Below are positions 8,605 through 17,952 of a stretch of 52,833 nt of DNA, piece after piece. A program made the position numbers and the translations under genes. A model generated the notes under the pieces. It was not told where the DNA came from, did not search any database, and worked only from the letters and a program-made list of their open reading frames with translations. Positions within the stretch are counted from its first letter, which is position 1. Every line of letters starts with the position of its first letter. Source of the stretch: Pedobacter schmidteae (GTDB taxonomy: Bacteria > Bacteroidota > Bacteroidia > Sphingobacteriales > Sphingobacteriaceae); assembly GCA_945901155.1 (NCBI GenBank), contig CAMDKO010000007.1:1-52833 (forward strand), given 5' to 3'.

Positions 8605-9282
8605 TTATCCTTTCTTTCTTAAATATGGGTATATCGCTTTTTGCCATATTAGATAGCCATTTTTATTCATGTGAAGTTTATCACTTAAAAAAATATCCTG
8701 CATTGGGCTACCATCATCCAGTAGCATTTTATTATAAACATCAACAAAACCAGTTCCTGACCATCTTCTAAGATATTTTCTTATTAATTCATTTGCTCTT
8801 ACCATTTCAGGCATATACTTTGCGCGACTAGGACTTGGTTTTATTGAGATAAATAAAATATGAGCACGGGGTACTTCTTTTCTGATCATAATAAATAATT
8901 TACTGAACCGATTTAGAACTGTATCTGCATTGACATTTGCTGAAGTTGCTAAATCATTTTCTCCACAATAAATAACAACCTGAGAAGGTTGATAAGGGTA
9001 AATTATATCTGATGCATAATGAATCACATCTGGCAAACTTGAACCACCAAATCCACGATTAATAATAGCATATTCAGGGAAGTAATTTTGTATGTCTTTC
9101 CACATGGTAAATGAAGAACTGCCAACGAATAAAATTGAACCTTTTTCTGGAGGATGGCTTTGATCTATCTTCTTAAAAGCCTCAATTTCATTAAAAAAAG
9201 GATGATTAGTTTGGGCTATTACACTGCTGTTAAACACCGGTAAAAAAAATAAAACCAGAATTAATACATTTATCCTTTTCAT
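8605..9282 (-). CDS. Exported SGNH/GDSL-type hydrolase
   Basis: The 225-residue protein has an N-terminal signal peptide (KRINVLILVLFFLPVF... ending SVIAQ at about residue 24). The SGNH blocks are visible in order: FVGSSSF (block I, with Ser), NRGFGGS (block II, Gly), YCGENDL (block III, GxND) and DKLHMNKNGY (block V, Asp-x-x-His). Members are esterases or acyl-hydrolases; substrates include polysaccharide O-acetyl groups and lipids, and none can be assigned here. It lies 29 nt downstream of the E2 acyltransferase gene and may be the last gene of the lptD-like/cinA/E2 run. Periplasmic location is inferred from the signal. Confidence 0.85.
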   Translation of the reverse strand: MKRINVLILVLFFLPVFNSSVIAQTNHPFFNEIEAFKKIDQSHPPEKGSILFVGSSSFTMWKDIQNYFPEYAIINRGFGGSSLPDVIHYASDIIYPYQPSQVVIYCGENDLATSANVNADTVLNRFSKLFIMIRKEVPRAHILFISIKPSPSRAKYMPEMVRANELIRKYLRRWSGTGFVDVYNKMLLDDGSPMQDIFLSDKLHMNKNGYLIWQKAIYPYLRKKG

Positions 9283-9311
9283 TTATAAACTAGTTATAGG
9301 GAAGTATTGAA

Positions 9312-10661
9312 TTATATTTCTCTGTTAATGTCCCAGGCTTCAAGGTAATCAGCAACTTTGCGTACAAAAGACCCGCCTAAAGAACCGTCAACCACCCGAT
9401 GGTCATAAGAAAGAGATAAGAACATCATATGCCTGATTGCAATAACATCACCATACTCAGTTTCAATTACGGCTGGCTTCTTTTTAATGATTCCTATTGC
9501 TAATATAGCAACTTGAGGCTGATTGATAATAGGTGTACCCATGACATTCCCAAAAGTTCCGAGATTGGTCAGGGTGAATGTTCCGCCCTGGGTTTCATCA
9601 GGCTTCAATTTTGATTGACGAGCTCGGCTGGCAAGATCATTTACAGTTTTTGTTAATCTAAGGAGATTTAATTGATCTGCATTTTTAATTACAGGAACGA
9701 TCAGATTGCCACTTGGAAGGGATGCAGCCATACCAATATTAATATCCTGTTTCTTGATGATCTGAGTTCCATTAACTGAAATATTAATCATTGGCAGATC
9801 TTTGATTGCTTTTGCAACTGCTTCAATAAAAATTGGTGTGAATGTGATCTTTTCTCCTTCCCTCTTTTCAAATCCACTCTTAACACGTTCTCTCCATTTT
9901 ACCATATTGGTCACATCAGCTTCAACAAATGAAGTAACATGTGCAGAGGTTTGCTTGCTCATCACCATGTGATCGGCAATAAGCCTACGCATACGATCCA
10001 TCTCAATGATTTCATCTGCTCCAGAAACGGAAGTAACTGAACTTGAATTCTTTGAAACTATAGCTTCTGCTGGCTCTGAAATACTTTTTTGAACCTGCAG
10101 CGTATCATTTTCTTGTGTTTTATTTATTTTAATATAATCTAAGACATCTTGCTTTGTTACTCGACCTTCAGAACCAGTTCCATTAATGGAATTTAATTCT
10201 GAAAGCGATATCCCCTCTTCAGCAGCCATACTTTTTACCAAAGGTGAATAAAAACGATCTGTAGTGCTAAAGTCGACAGATTTAGTTATATCTAGTTTAA
10301 TTTCATCTTTTAATTCAGGAATATTGATGTTTTCTATTGATATTTTAACAGGAATAATTTCCTCAACCATTATTTGAACAGGTTCTTGTATAGAAATTTC
10401 AACTTGTGCTTCAGCATCAATTTGAGTTTCAATTACAGCGATAACAGCACCAACTTGAACTACATCTTCTTCTTTATAGAGAAGCTTAATAAGCTTTCCT
10501 GCTACTGGCGAAGGTACTTCTGAATCAACCTTATCTGTAGCTATTTCCAAAACAGATTCATCAATTTCGATCATATCGCCAGCTTGCTTTACCCATTTTA
10601 TAATGGTAGCCTCAGCAACACTTTCACCCATTTTTGGAAGCACTAATTCATATAAAGCCAT
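9312..10661 (-). CDS. 2-oxo acid dehydrogenase E2, dihydrolipoamide acyltransferase
   Basis: The 449-residue protein shows the E2 architecture. An N-terminal lipoyl domain carries the lipoylated Lys44 in EIATDKVDSEV. A Pro/Val/Glu-rich linker follows, then a peripheral subunit-binding domain (residues about 137-177, with YSPLVKSMAAEEGI and GSEGRVTKQDVLDYI). The C-terminal catalytic domain has HRVVDG at 421-426. It transfers the acyl group from lipoamide to CoA in a 2-oxo acid dehydrogenase complex. The MALYELVLPKMGESVAEATI start is common for branched-chain or generic Bacteroidota E2, and the exact complex cannot be named because no E1 or E3 gene lies nearby. It follows cinA after a 51-nt gap. 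Confidence 0.9.
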   Translation of the reverse strand: MALYELVLPKMGESVAEATIIKWVKQAGDMIEIDESVLEIATDKVDSEVPSPVAGKLIKLLYKEEDVVQVGAVIAVIETQIDAEAQVEISIQEPVQIMVEEIIPVKISIENINIPELKDEIKLDITKSVDFSTTDRFYSPLVKSMAAEEGISLSELNSINGTGSEGRVTKQDVLDYIKINKTQENDTLQVQKSISEPAEAIVSKNSSSVTSVSGADEIIEMDRMRRLIADHMVMSKQTSAHVTSFVEADVTNMVKWRERVKSGFEKREGEKITFTPIFIEAVAKAIKDLPMINISVNGTQIIKKQDINIGMAASLPSGNLIVPVIKNADQLNLLRLTKTVNDLASRARQSKLKPDETQGGTFTLTNLGTFGNVMGTPIINQPQVAILAIGIIKKKPAVIETEYGDVIAIRHMMFLSLSYDHRVVDGSLGGSFVRKVADYLEAWDINREI

Positions 10662-10712
10662 TGTCGATTATTTTAAGAATTGGTAAACTCAACGCAAAAT
10701 TAAAAATTAAAC

Positions 10713-11960
10713 TTAAGCCTGCTCCTCTTTTAGTAATTTAAAAAGCAGGGTCAGGGCACTGATTGCTGACCTTTCGATATTTTGGATCCTTTTATTTCCA
10801 AAGCTGAATTTTTTGCAAATCGTTTTTGTTTTTCCAGATACAGCAATATAGACTGTCCCGACTGGTTTTTCAGTACTTCCTCCATTTGGTCCAGCAATTC
10901 CACTTACTGATATTGAATAATCAGATTTATATTTAGATTTTGCACCATTAGCCATTTCTATAACGGTTTCTTCACTCACAGCTCCAAAATCACGAAGTGT
11001 TTTTTCTGAAACACCAAGCATATCCATTTTCAATTGATTAGAATAACAAACAGCTCCTCCAAAAAAGACCTTGCTACTTCCAGATTGCTGCGTAATAAGA
11101 TGAGAAATATAGCCCCCTGTACAACTTTCTGCTGTAGATAAGCTTAATCCTTTTGATTCCATTAGATCAAGAATTACTTTTTCAAGGGCTGTATCACTTT
11201 CTATGATAACATATTCACCTATAAGGTCAATTATTCTTGTTGAAAATGAATGTATCTCTGAATTCAATTTTTCAGCATCTGAACCGCTCCCACTTAAACG
11301 TAATCTTACCATACCTAATTTAGGCAGATAAGCTAATTTAATATGCTCAGGTAGGGAATCTTCCACATTTGATATCTTTTCTGCAAGAATAGATTCACCA
11401 ATACCTGCAGTTAGAATAGTATAATGTTGGATATTCGGTAGCTTAAATGTTTCCTTGATTTTGGGGATCACCAACTCCTCCATCATGTACATCATCTCAA
11501 AAGGAACTCCAGGCATTGATATATAGATCTTACTATTATTTTCAATCCACATTCCAGGAGCTGTACCGTTCAAGTTTAGCAGCGTGGTGCAATTTTCAAG
11601 AACTTCAGCCTGTTTTTTATTAATATCAGATACCGGAACATGATAACGTGCAAAAATTCGTTCTACATTTTTTAAAGCATCACTATCAGTTCTGAATCCA
11701 GTTTGAAAATAATCTGCTAAGGTCTTTTTTGTAATATCATCTTTTGTTGGACCTAAACCACCCGTAATTAATATCAGGTCTGCTCGTTGAGAGGCTTGAT
11801 ATAAAGTATCCAAAATATGCTGACGATTATCAGACACAGATGTTATCTGTTTAACTCTGACACCAGCAAGATTTAATTTTTGAGCCATCCAGGCAGAGTT
11901 CGTATCTACGATTTGGCCTATTAGAATTTCATCACCAATCGTTATAATTTCAGCTATCAT
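10713..11960 (-). CDS. cinA: CinA family protein (nicotinamide-nucleotide amidohydrolase / MoCF domain)
   Basis: The N-terminal MoCF-like domain begins AEIITIGDEILIGQIVDTNS, and the C-terminal CinA (PncC-like) domain contains SLSTAESCTGGYISHLIT. Members hydrolyse NMN to nicotinate mononucleotide, and some have ADP-ribose pyrophosphatase activity in the N-terminal part. I place the start at ATG 11960 (415 residues), one base after the TAA of the upstream LptD-like gene. The upstream in-frame GTG/ATG (11984/11981) would overlap that gene and add residues absent from the family. The tight junction implies coupled translation. Confidence 0.9.
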   Translation of the reverse strand: MIAEIITIGDEILIGQIVDTNSAWMAQKLNLAGVRVKQITSVSDNRQHILDTLYQASQRADLILITGGLGPTKDDITKKTLADYFQTGFRTDSDALKNVERIFARYHVPVSDINKKQAEVLENCTTLLNLNGTAPGMWIENNSKIYISMPGVPFEMMYMMEELVIPKIKETFKLPNIQHYTILTAGIGESILAEKISNVEDSLPEHIKLAYLPKLGMVRLRLSGSGSDAEKLNSEIHSFSTRIIDLIGEYVIIESDTALEKVILDLMESKGLSLSTAESCTGGYISHLITQQSGSSKVFFGGAVCYSNQLKMDMLGVSEKTLRDFGAVSEETVIEMANGAKSKYKSDYSISVSGIAGPNGGSTEKPVGTVYIAVSGKTKTICKKFSFGNKRIQNIERSAISALTLLFKLLKEEQA

Positions 11961-11961
11961 A

Positions 11962-14580
11962 TTAGAAGTTATTGTATGCATCACGGCGTTTGCTAAGTTT
12001 CAGGTCCTGAAGTATCGAAGCCTTAACCCTTAAATCAACACTGTAAAATTTATATGTTCCTACTGGCGACCATCTGAATGAAAGGTCCCAGCAATGCAGG
12101 TCGCGGTAAATGGAAAATTGAGTCAAGCTTAGTTTATTAGCTTGAAAATCATATCCGGAAGTATATTGAACCTTCCATTTCGGAGTTACATTAAAATCTC
12201 CAAAAATATTCAATGTGTTTGAAATATTAGATTGAAGACCGCTCTTTGAATAGTTAAAACTATAGGCAGCACTTACATTCCAAGGCACATTAAAATCTAC
12301 AAATGCGTTTGGATTACGACTAATTGCATTTAATTCTTCTTGCTGCTGCAGTGTTAAGTTCTGTTTAGCTTTATCGATCTCAGTTAGATTTTCATTCCTA
12401 CTCTTGGCGGCCTTTGAATTAAAACTAAAATCAGTAGAAAAGCCGATATTAGTTAATCTGGCAAGCTTTCCTGATTCAATGGTATATTTATCAATCCGGT
12501 TACCTATAGCATCAAGTTTATATGGATCTAATGTTCCAAAGAAGTTTATTCCAATCTTTTCTTTGAAAAAGGCTGTGCGTCCTGAAAATCCAATAGTTGA
12601 AAGCTTAAAATTCTCTGCTGCGAAATTATAATTACCTGAAAAGGAAAGACTTTGAAGAATTGGAATGTTTATTGAATTTTTTGTAGAATCTGCATCTGAT
12701 CGAACTTTAGCCTCGATATTATTATCCATACTAAAGCCAATTCCAGCTACTCTGCCGGCAGATGGGGAACCAAAGACTGCATTTTCATAAATGGAATAAC
12801 GGGCATTAATTTTAGAGGTATCACCCTGAATATTTTGGAAATATCCGAAACGGCTTGTTCCAAAATCAGGACGATAATTAAAATTGACAGAAGGGGTCAT
12901 AATGTGTCTCAAAGCCATTAAATTTCCTTTTTTGAAACTGAATTTACCATACAATTTAGTGGAAAGACCAGTGTTTAAACTATAATCGTATACTCTACTA
13001 AAACCCTGAAGTGTGTCTGTTACCTGTTTAAAACCAGAAGCTACAGGATCTAAACGTTTTTGAATAGTTTGCAGATACCATTTTTCACTGTATTGCATTC
13101 CTGAGTTAAATTGAAAATATTTTAGAAGATTTAGTGAAAGGCTAATTGGAATATCATGCTGAATTCCATTTCTGAAATCTTTCAGTGATTCTTTTTTAAA
13201 AAGATCATATTCTTTCGTATTAATAGAATTACTTCCCTGCATACTATACCCTAAACTAAGTCTCTGATACCATTTTTGTTCGCCGGCACGATCTTTTGAA
13301 TCAAAAGGGTTAATTGTGGTCATGTTTAAACTAAAACGTGGCAAATCGAGGAATACAGTTTGTTGTTCAATATCCTGACTATGTGAAAGACTCGATGAAA
13401 AATTAAACAAGCCATTAGCAAACACCTTCCCATAACTTATACTGGATGAAAGCGTGTTTCTAGCCATCTCTGTTGGATTATAAGATCCAGCAGCTCCGGT
13501 ATTGGAAAAATATGAACCGGTTCCGGCATTCACTGAAGCACTAAAGGTTGTTCCGGGATTAGCCAATGGACTTTGGGAATGAGTCCAGGTAAGGTTGAAA
13601 TCCTTATTTGGTGTTTTATAGGAAGGAGTACCTTCAACGCCATTTTTGGTAGACGCAAATCTAAAATTTAGTCCTCCGTCATATTTATAATTCTTTCTGT
13701 ATCGTGCGGCAGTACCTAATTCATAAGATCCTTTTGAATATAAAGTTCCACGAGTTGAAAGATCCCAATAGTCATTTAAACCAAGGTAATATCCCAAATC
13801 TCGCATAAAAAAACCTCTAGTATCTTCTCCAAAAGTTGGAAAGAGTAATCCGCCTGATCGTCGGTTTGGTTTAGGAAAAAAGCCAAATGGCAGTCCTATG
13901 GGTAATGGAATATCTTCAATTACCAGGTATGCAGGTCCAGTGATGATCTGTTTATCAGTGGCAATACCCCTAGCGATATGAATTCCAAAATGAGGATGTG
14001 GTAAATTACAGGTACTATAAATACCTCTTTTAAAGAAACCTTCATCATATTGATTTTTCTTGAATTGAGCTGCCTGCAAGAATCCTCCTTCTACATCGGT
14101 AAACACTCCAAATGATTTACCTTTTTTGGTTTTATAATTAAAGAAAAGTGAATCAGTAGAGAGTGGAGGTTCAGCTCCCTGTGTAACTAGAGGTTTACCT
14201 GTGTATAATTTTGTTTTTGGATTCGTAATTCCGCTGGCAAACAAGCTATTATTCTTTTGGTCAAGCCTGATATAATCAGCTTCCAATTCAAAATCTTCAT
14301 ACTTAACACGAGCTTTTCCATACAAAAATACTATATTGTTACTTATATCTGCTTTTATTGAATCCTCGGCCGAGTACGTTACTTTTGAAGTAAAAGAACC
14401 TGATGTAGTTGATTTTTTTATTATAGTATCCAGTTTTATCGTATCTGAAGATAATGTTGTTTTTCTTACTGCGGTATCAGGTCTTAAAACAGGTTTTTGA
14501 GCATAAACAGAACCATCTATGGCGATAGTTATCAAAGTAACTAAAGAAAAAACGATAAAAATGAGTTTAATAAATTTCAA
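11962..14580 (-). CDS. LptD-like outer-membrane LPS assembly protein
   Basis: The 872-residue protein has a signal peptide (about residues 1-28, ending SVYAQ). Next comes an OstA/LptA-like beta-jellyroll segment (about 60-125, including NIVFLYGKARVKYEDFELEADYIRL), then a long beta-barrel region rich in alternating aromatic and polar residues, ending in an aromatic-terminated strand (NNF). This is the Bacteroidota LptD-type layout. It would insert lipopolysaccharide into the outer leaflet together with LptE. The start is TTG 14580: no ATG precedes it in frame after the TAG at 14598-14596, and it gives a full signal peptide. Its start lies close to the divergent amidase promoter. cinA follows by one base. 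Confidence 0.8.
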   Translation of the reverse strand: MKFIKLIFIVFSLVTLITIAIDGSVYAQKPVLRPDTAVRKTTLSSDTIKLDTIIKKSTTSGSFTSKVTYSAEDSIKADISNNIVFLYGKARVKYEDFELEADYIRLDQKNNSLFASGITNPKTKLYTGKPLVTQGAEPPLSTDSLFFNYKTKKGKSFGVFTDVEGGFLQAAQFKKNQYDEGFFKRGIYSTCNLPHPHFGIHIARGIATDKQIITGPAYLVIEDIPLPIGLPFGFFPKPNRRSGGLLFPTFGEDTRGFFMRDLGYYLGLNDYWDLSTRGTLYSKGSYELGTAARYRKNYKYDGGLNFRFASTKNGVEGTPSYKTPNKDFNLTWTHSQSPLANPGTTFSASVNAGTGSYFSNTGAAGSYNPTEMARNTLSSSISYGKVFANGLFNFSSSLSHSQDIEQQTVFLDLPRFSLNMTTINPFDSKDRAGEQKWYQRLSLGYSMQGSNSINTKEYDLFKKESLKDFRNGIQHDIPISLSLNLLKYFQFNSGMQYSEKWYLQTIQKRLDPVASGFKQVTDTLQGFSRVYDYSLNTGLSTKLYGKFSFKKGNLMALRHIMTPSVNFNYRPDFGTSRFGYFQNIQGDTSKINARYSIYENAVFGSPSAGRVAGIGFSMDNNIEAKVRSDADSTKNSINIPILQSLSFSGNYNFAAENFKLSTIGFSGRTAFFKEKIGINFFGTLDPYKLDAIGNRIDKYTIESGKLARLTNIGFSTDFSFNSKAAKSRNENLTEIDKAKQNLTLQQQEELNAISRNPNAFVDFNVPWNVSAAYSFNYSKSGLQSNISNTLNIFGDFNVTPKWKVQYTSGYDFQANKLSLTQFSIYRDLHCWDLSFRWSPVGTYKFYSVDLRVKASILQDLKLSKRRDAYNNF

Positions 14581-14596
14581 ATTCGCTGATGAATAC

Positions 14597-14604
14597 TATT
14601 TTTG
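14597..14604 (+). promoter_or_regulatory. -7 box upstream of the amidase gene
   Basis: TATTTTTG (14597-14604) matches TAnnTTTG; no strong -33 TTTG is seen at the usual distance. A transcript starting near 14611 excludes the earliest in-frame ATGs (14589 and 14607) as starts of the amidase. Confidence 0.4.
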
Positions 14605-14621
14605 CAATGATAGATAATAAT

Positions 14622-15503
14622 ATGTCCTCAAAATTAATGAAAAATATACCATTGAACAGATACAAATACGTATTACTAACTGTCTTGTTTTTTATATCTG
14701 TATTAACTCATGCAAATAATCTTGGCAATACACCTTATAAGATAAAAACAATTGTTGTAGATGCCGGTCATGGAGGAACAGACGGGGCAACAAAGGGTAT
14801 ATTTTCACGAGAAAAAGATATTGCTCTTCAGGTAGCTTTGCGCTTAGGAAAGGCAATTGAAGAAAATTTGAATGATGTAAAAGTTGTTTATACCCGAACA
14901 ACAGATGTTTTTATTCCATTGTACGAGCGAATAGGAATCGCTAATCGAGCAAAGGCAGATATTTTCATTTCTATTCATTGTAATTCGATGCCTATAAAGA
15001 GGATTGTAAACGGATACCGTAAGGATAGTAGAGGGCGTAAAATTCCAATTTATAAAACTGTACAAAGCACATCCACACATGGAACTGAAACATTTGTGTC
15101 AGGTTTTGGCAGATTGGATGAACAGGATGTGGTGATGCGTGAAAATGAATCTATACTTTTAGAAAAGGATTATAAGGACAATTATGAAGGATATGATCCC
15201 AAAGATCCTGAAAGTATTATACTTCTTTCTTTGATGAAAAATGCTTTTAGAGATCAAAGTATTAAACTGGCATCCTTTATGCAAGAAGAATATATTCAGA
15301 GCGGCAGAATTGATCGCGGTGTGAAGGAGCAAAGTCTGGCAGTTTTGGCTAAAGCAGGTATGCCTGCTGTACTAACTGAAATTGGATTTATTTCTAATCC
15401 TGAGGAAGAAGAATATTTGAACTCTGAATCAGGTCAAAATGAGATTGTTGCAAATTTATTAAAGGCAATACAGACGTATAAAAAACAGGCTGAGATGGAA
15501 TAA
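14622..15503 (+). CDS. N-acetylmuramoyl-L-alanine amidase (Amidase_3)
   Basis: This zinc amidase cleaves the bond between MurNAc and L-Ala of peptidoglycan stems. An N-terminal signal anchor (YKYVLLTVLFFISVLTHA) directs it to the periplasm. The catalytic domain shows VVDAGHGGTDGATKG (Zn His), SREKDIALQ (Zn Glu), FISIHCNSMP (Zn His) and LTEIGFISNPEEEEYL (catalytic Glu). ATG 14622 or ATG 14637 are the plausible starts; earlier ATGs precede the -7 box. A roughly 60-residue insert between the second His and the C-terminal part is usual in Bacteroidota AmiC-type enzymes. It is followed after 76 nt by an MlaD-type gene in the same direction. Confidence 0.88.
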   Translation: MSSKLMKNIPLNRYKYVLLTVLFFISVLTHANNLGNTPYKIKTIVVDAGHGGTDGATKGIFSREKDIALQVALRLGKAIEENLNDVKVVYTRTTDVFIPLYERIGIANRAKADIFISIHCNSMPIKRIVNGYRKDSRGRKIPIYKTVQSTSTHGTETFVSGFGRLDEQDVVMRENESILLEKDYKDNYEGYDPKDPESIILLSLMKNAFRDQSIKLASFMQEEYIQSGRIDRGVKEQSLAVLAKAGMPAVLTEIGFISNPEEEEYLNSESGQNEIVANLLKAIQTYKKQAEME

Positions 15504-15579
15504 AATTAGTATTTCCGTTTTGTAAATACTTAAAAAACAATATGATCTTAGATCAAGATAAAAAAAAAGAAAAATATTG

Positions 15580-16524
15580 ATGAAAATCACAAATGAAACC
15601 AAAGTTGGTGTATTAGCCGCTATAGCCATTGCAATTCTGATAATTGGGTATAGTTTTTTAAAGGGTAATGATGTATTTTCAAATGAAAATGAATTTTATG
15701 CTAAATATGACCGGGTTGATGGTTTAGCTATTTCCAAACCTGTAATGGTCAATGGCTATCAGATAGGTCGGGTTTCTAAACTTACCTTGCTGCCTACTGG
15801 ACAAATTCTAGCTCAATTTAAAATAGATCCAGAGTATGCAATTCCCAAGAATACGATTGCACGTTTAGAAAGTACGGATCTGTTGGGTGGAAAGGCTATA
15901 GTTTTTGAATTAGGCAGCGGAAGCGATTTTGCAGAAGATGGTGATACTTTAAATGCAAATATTCAATTAGATTTAATGGACCAGGTTGAGCCCGTACAGA
16001 AAAAGGCAGAACAAATAATAGCTCGATTAGATTCAGTACTTACTTCAGTAAATAATACACTAAACCCCGAGTTTCAAAGAAACTTTGAACGTAGTTTTGC
16101 AAGTATAGCCAGGACTCTTGAAACTCTCGAAAAAACGACTAAAACAGTTGATGGTGTTGTAACTACTCAAAGTTCTAAAATATCTGGTATAATGACCAAT
16201 CTTGAGTCAATTTCATCCAATTTTAAAAATAATAATAGTAAGATTAATAACATCATCAATAATTTTGAAAAGGTTTCAGATGATGTTGCAAAAGCTAATT
16301 TTGCTCAAACTATTACAGAAGCAAATAAGGCAGTAGCTGATCTTCAGGTTATTGTAAGCAAAATTAATTCTGGAACTGGTACATTAGGTCAATTAATTAA
16401 TGATGAAAAAATGTACAATAATTTGAATAATGCTGCAGAAAACCTTGATAAATTAATGATCGATCTTAAAGCTAATCCTAAACGTTATGTTAGTTTCTCT
16501 GTTTTTGGAGGAAAAAATAAATAA
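15580..16524 (+). CDS. MlaD/MCE domain lipid-transport protein
   Basis: The 314-residue protein has a short cytoplasmic N-terminus and one transmembrane helix (residues about 10-27, VGVLAAIAIAILIIGYSFL). An MCE domain covers about 38-115 (GLAISKPVMVNGYQIGRVSKL), followed by a long helical or coiled-coil tail (about 130-290). This is the layout of the substrate-binding MlaD subunit, which forms hexameric rings in phospholipid ABC transport between membranes. No MlaE or MlaF gene lies beside it. The start is ATG 15580; a TTG one codon upstream is unnecessary. The downstream 74 nt to rnz contain no obvious terminator. Confidence 0.85.
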   Translation: MKITNETKVGVLAAIAIAILIIGYSFLKGNDVFSNENEFYAKYDRVDGLAISKPVMVNGYQIGRVSKLTLLPTGQILAQFKIDPEYAIPKNTIARLESTDLLGGKAIVFELGSGSDFAEDGDTLNANIQLDLMDQVEPVQKKAEQIIARLDSVLTSVNNTLNPEFQRNFERSFASIARTLETLEKTTKTVDGVVTTQSSKISGIMTNLESISSNFKNNNSKINNIINNFEKVSDDVAKANFAQTITEANKAVADLQVIVSKINSGTGTLGQLINDEKMYNNLNNAAENLDKLMIDLKANPKRYVSFSVFGGKNK

Positions 16525-16598
16525 TGAGCTGTAATTTACTAGTGTCCTTAAATCCTAATTTATTCGATCTAAAATTATTGAATTAATATTTTTAATAA

Positions 16599-17510
16599 TT
16601 AAATCATAAAGGTTTTACCTTCAATAGCCAATGATGTTTCTGAAAATATGCTTCTAGATTCTTCTAGAAGAGGTTCCAGATCTCGGTATCGTGCAGAAAA
16701 GTGCCCGATTAATAATTTCTTCACCTTAGCTTTTAATGCTATCTCACCTGCTTGTAATGCAGTTGTATGAAAAGTCTCTTCTGCCCTATTTATCATATCA
16801 TTCATGAAGGTTGCTTCATGATAAAGCAAATCAGCATTAGTAATATGATCAATATATTTCCAGCTACATACGGTATCTGAGCAATACACATAAACCTTTG
16901 GCTTATCCGCTTCTGTTGTTAATTCTTTGGCAGAGTGAACTATCCCATTTTTATCTGTATAACTTTGTCCCTTTTTGATGAGAGGTAACATCTCTGTAGG
17001 TATGGATAATTCCTCGATCTTATCCTTGTTGATTTTTCTTAAACGCTGTTTTTCTGTAAATTTGAAGCCTGTACATGGAATTCTGTGATCAAGAGGAAAT
17101 GTTTCAACATGTACATCCCAACTTTCAAAGATCATTTCATGTGCCTCAGAATTTGTTGACTTAAAATTAATTGGATACTTAAGAACTGTTTGGGAAAGCT
17201 TGAACTGAAGATCAATAATTTCTAATAAATCAGCCGGACCGAAAATGTCCATCGGTTTTGTACGACCTGTTAAATGTAATGAGGAAAGAAGACCTACTAG
17301 ACCCAGATAATGGTCGCCATGCAAATGACTAATAAATATTTGGTCAATCCTATTTGCTTTAAGTCCAAAATGCAATAATTGATTTTGAGTGGCTTCTCCG
17401 CAATCAATGAGCATAAACTTCTCATTTACGTTAAGAAGCTGAGCTGATGGATTTCTGTTAAAAATAGGGGTTGAAGAACTGCTACCTAAAATAGTAACTT
17501 CAAATTTCAT
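16599..17510 (-). CDS. rnz: Ribonuclease Z
   Basis: This 303-residue metallo-beta-lactamase-fold endonuclease removes the 3' trailer of tRNA precursors. The zinc motif HLHGDH lies at residues 62-67, preceded by the LIDCGEATQNQL segment, with SDTVCSW and IGHFSARYRDLEPL (later His and the RNase Z C-terminal signature). The length matches the short form (RNase Z-S). It is the last gene of a leftward run phoH-purC-STAS-rnz with gaps of 60, 43 and 21 nt, so shared transcription is likely. The RNase Z assignment is preferred over arylsulfatase-like homologues because of the SARYRDL motif. Confidence 0.92.
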   Translation of the reverse strand: MKFEVTILGSSSSTPIFNRNPSAQLLNVNEKFMLIDCGEATQNQLLHFGLKANRIDQIFISHLHGDHYLGLVGLLSSLHLTGRTKPMDIFGPADLLEIIDLQFKLSQTVLKYPINFKSTNSEAHEMIFESWDVHVETFPLDHRIPCTGFKFTEKQRLRKINKDKIEELSIPTEMLPLIKKGQSYTDKNGIVHSAKELTTEADKPKVYVYCSDTVCSWKYIDHITNADLLYHEATFMNDMINRAEETFHTTALQAGEIALKAKVKKLLIGHFSARYRDLEPLLEESRSIFSETSLAIEGKTFMI

Positions 17511-17531
17511 GTGCAGTTTATAAAAATAATT

Positions 17532-17909
17532 TTATTCCAATTCTCTTCTCAATTCTTTTTCTATTTCTTCCATGAAAATAAGATCAATAGCTTCATCAAC
17601 TGTTTCTACAATGTTTAGAATGTTTTCAAGCTGAGAAATAGCGATTAATCTTGCAATATTTTCATTGATTCTGGTCAGAATAAATGTGCCGTCAGCATTT
17701 TTACAAATCCGATGCCCAACAAGCAGACTACTTAATCCTGAAGAATCAGAATATTTTACATTAGAGAGATCAAGAATAATATTTCTTTGCCCCTCTGAAT
17801 TACAAAGAATTAGTTCAGATTTAAGCTGTGGTGAATTTAAGCTGTTTAACTTACTTTCATTTAGTTTAATCAGGACATATTTTTCGTGTTTGTCTACTGT
17901 AAATTTCAT
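17532..17909 (-). CDS. STAS-domain anti-sigma factor antagonist-like protein
   Basis: This single-domain STAS protein has 125 residues. The signature DLSNVKYSDSSGLSSLL contains DSSG at 55-58, and by analogy with SpoIIAA/RsbV one of these Ser residues is the phosphorylation site. Such proteins relieve an anti-sigma/serine kinase or act in phospho-switches. A charged C-terminal tail (EEIEKELRRELE) extends past the fold. No RsbW-type kinase or PP2C phosphatase gene lies in the window, so the partner is unknown. It lies between purC (43 nt upstream) and rnz (21 nt downstream). Confidence 0.85.
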   Translation of the reverse strand: MKFTVDKHEKYVLIKLNESKLNSLNSPQLKSELILCNSEGQRNIILDLSNVKYSDSSGLSSLLVGHRICKNADGTFILTRINENIARLIAISQLENILNIVETVDEAIDLIFMEEIEKELRRELE

Positions 17910-17952
17910 GATTCTTAAATATAATTAAACAATTCTTAATTACATAAATTAA

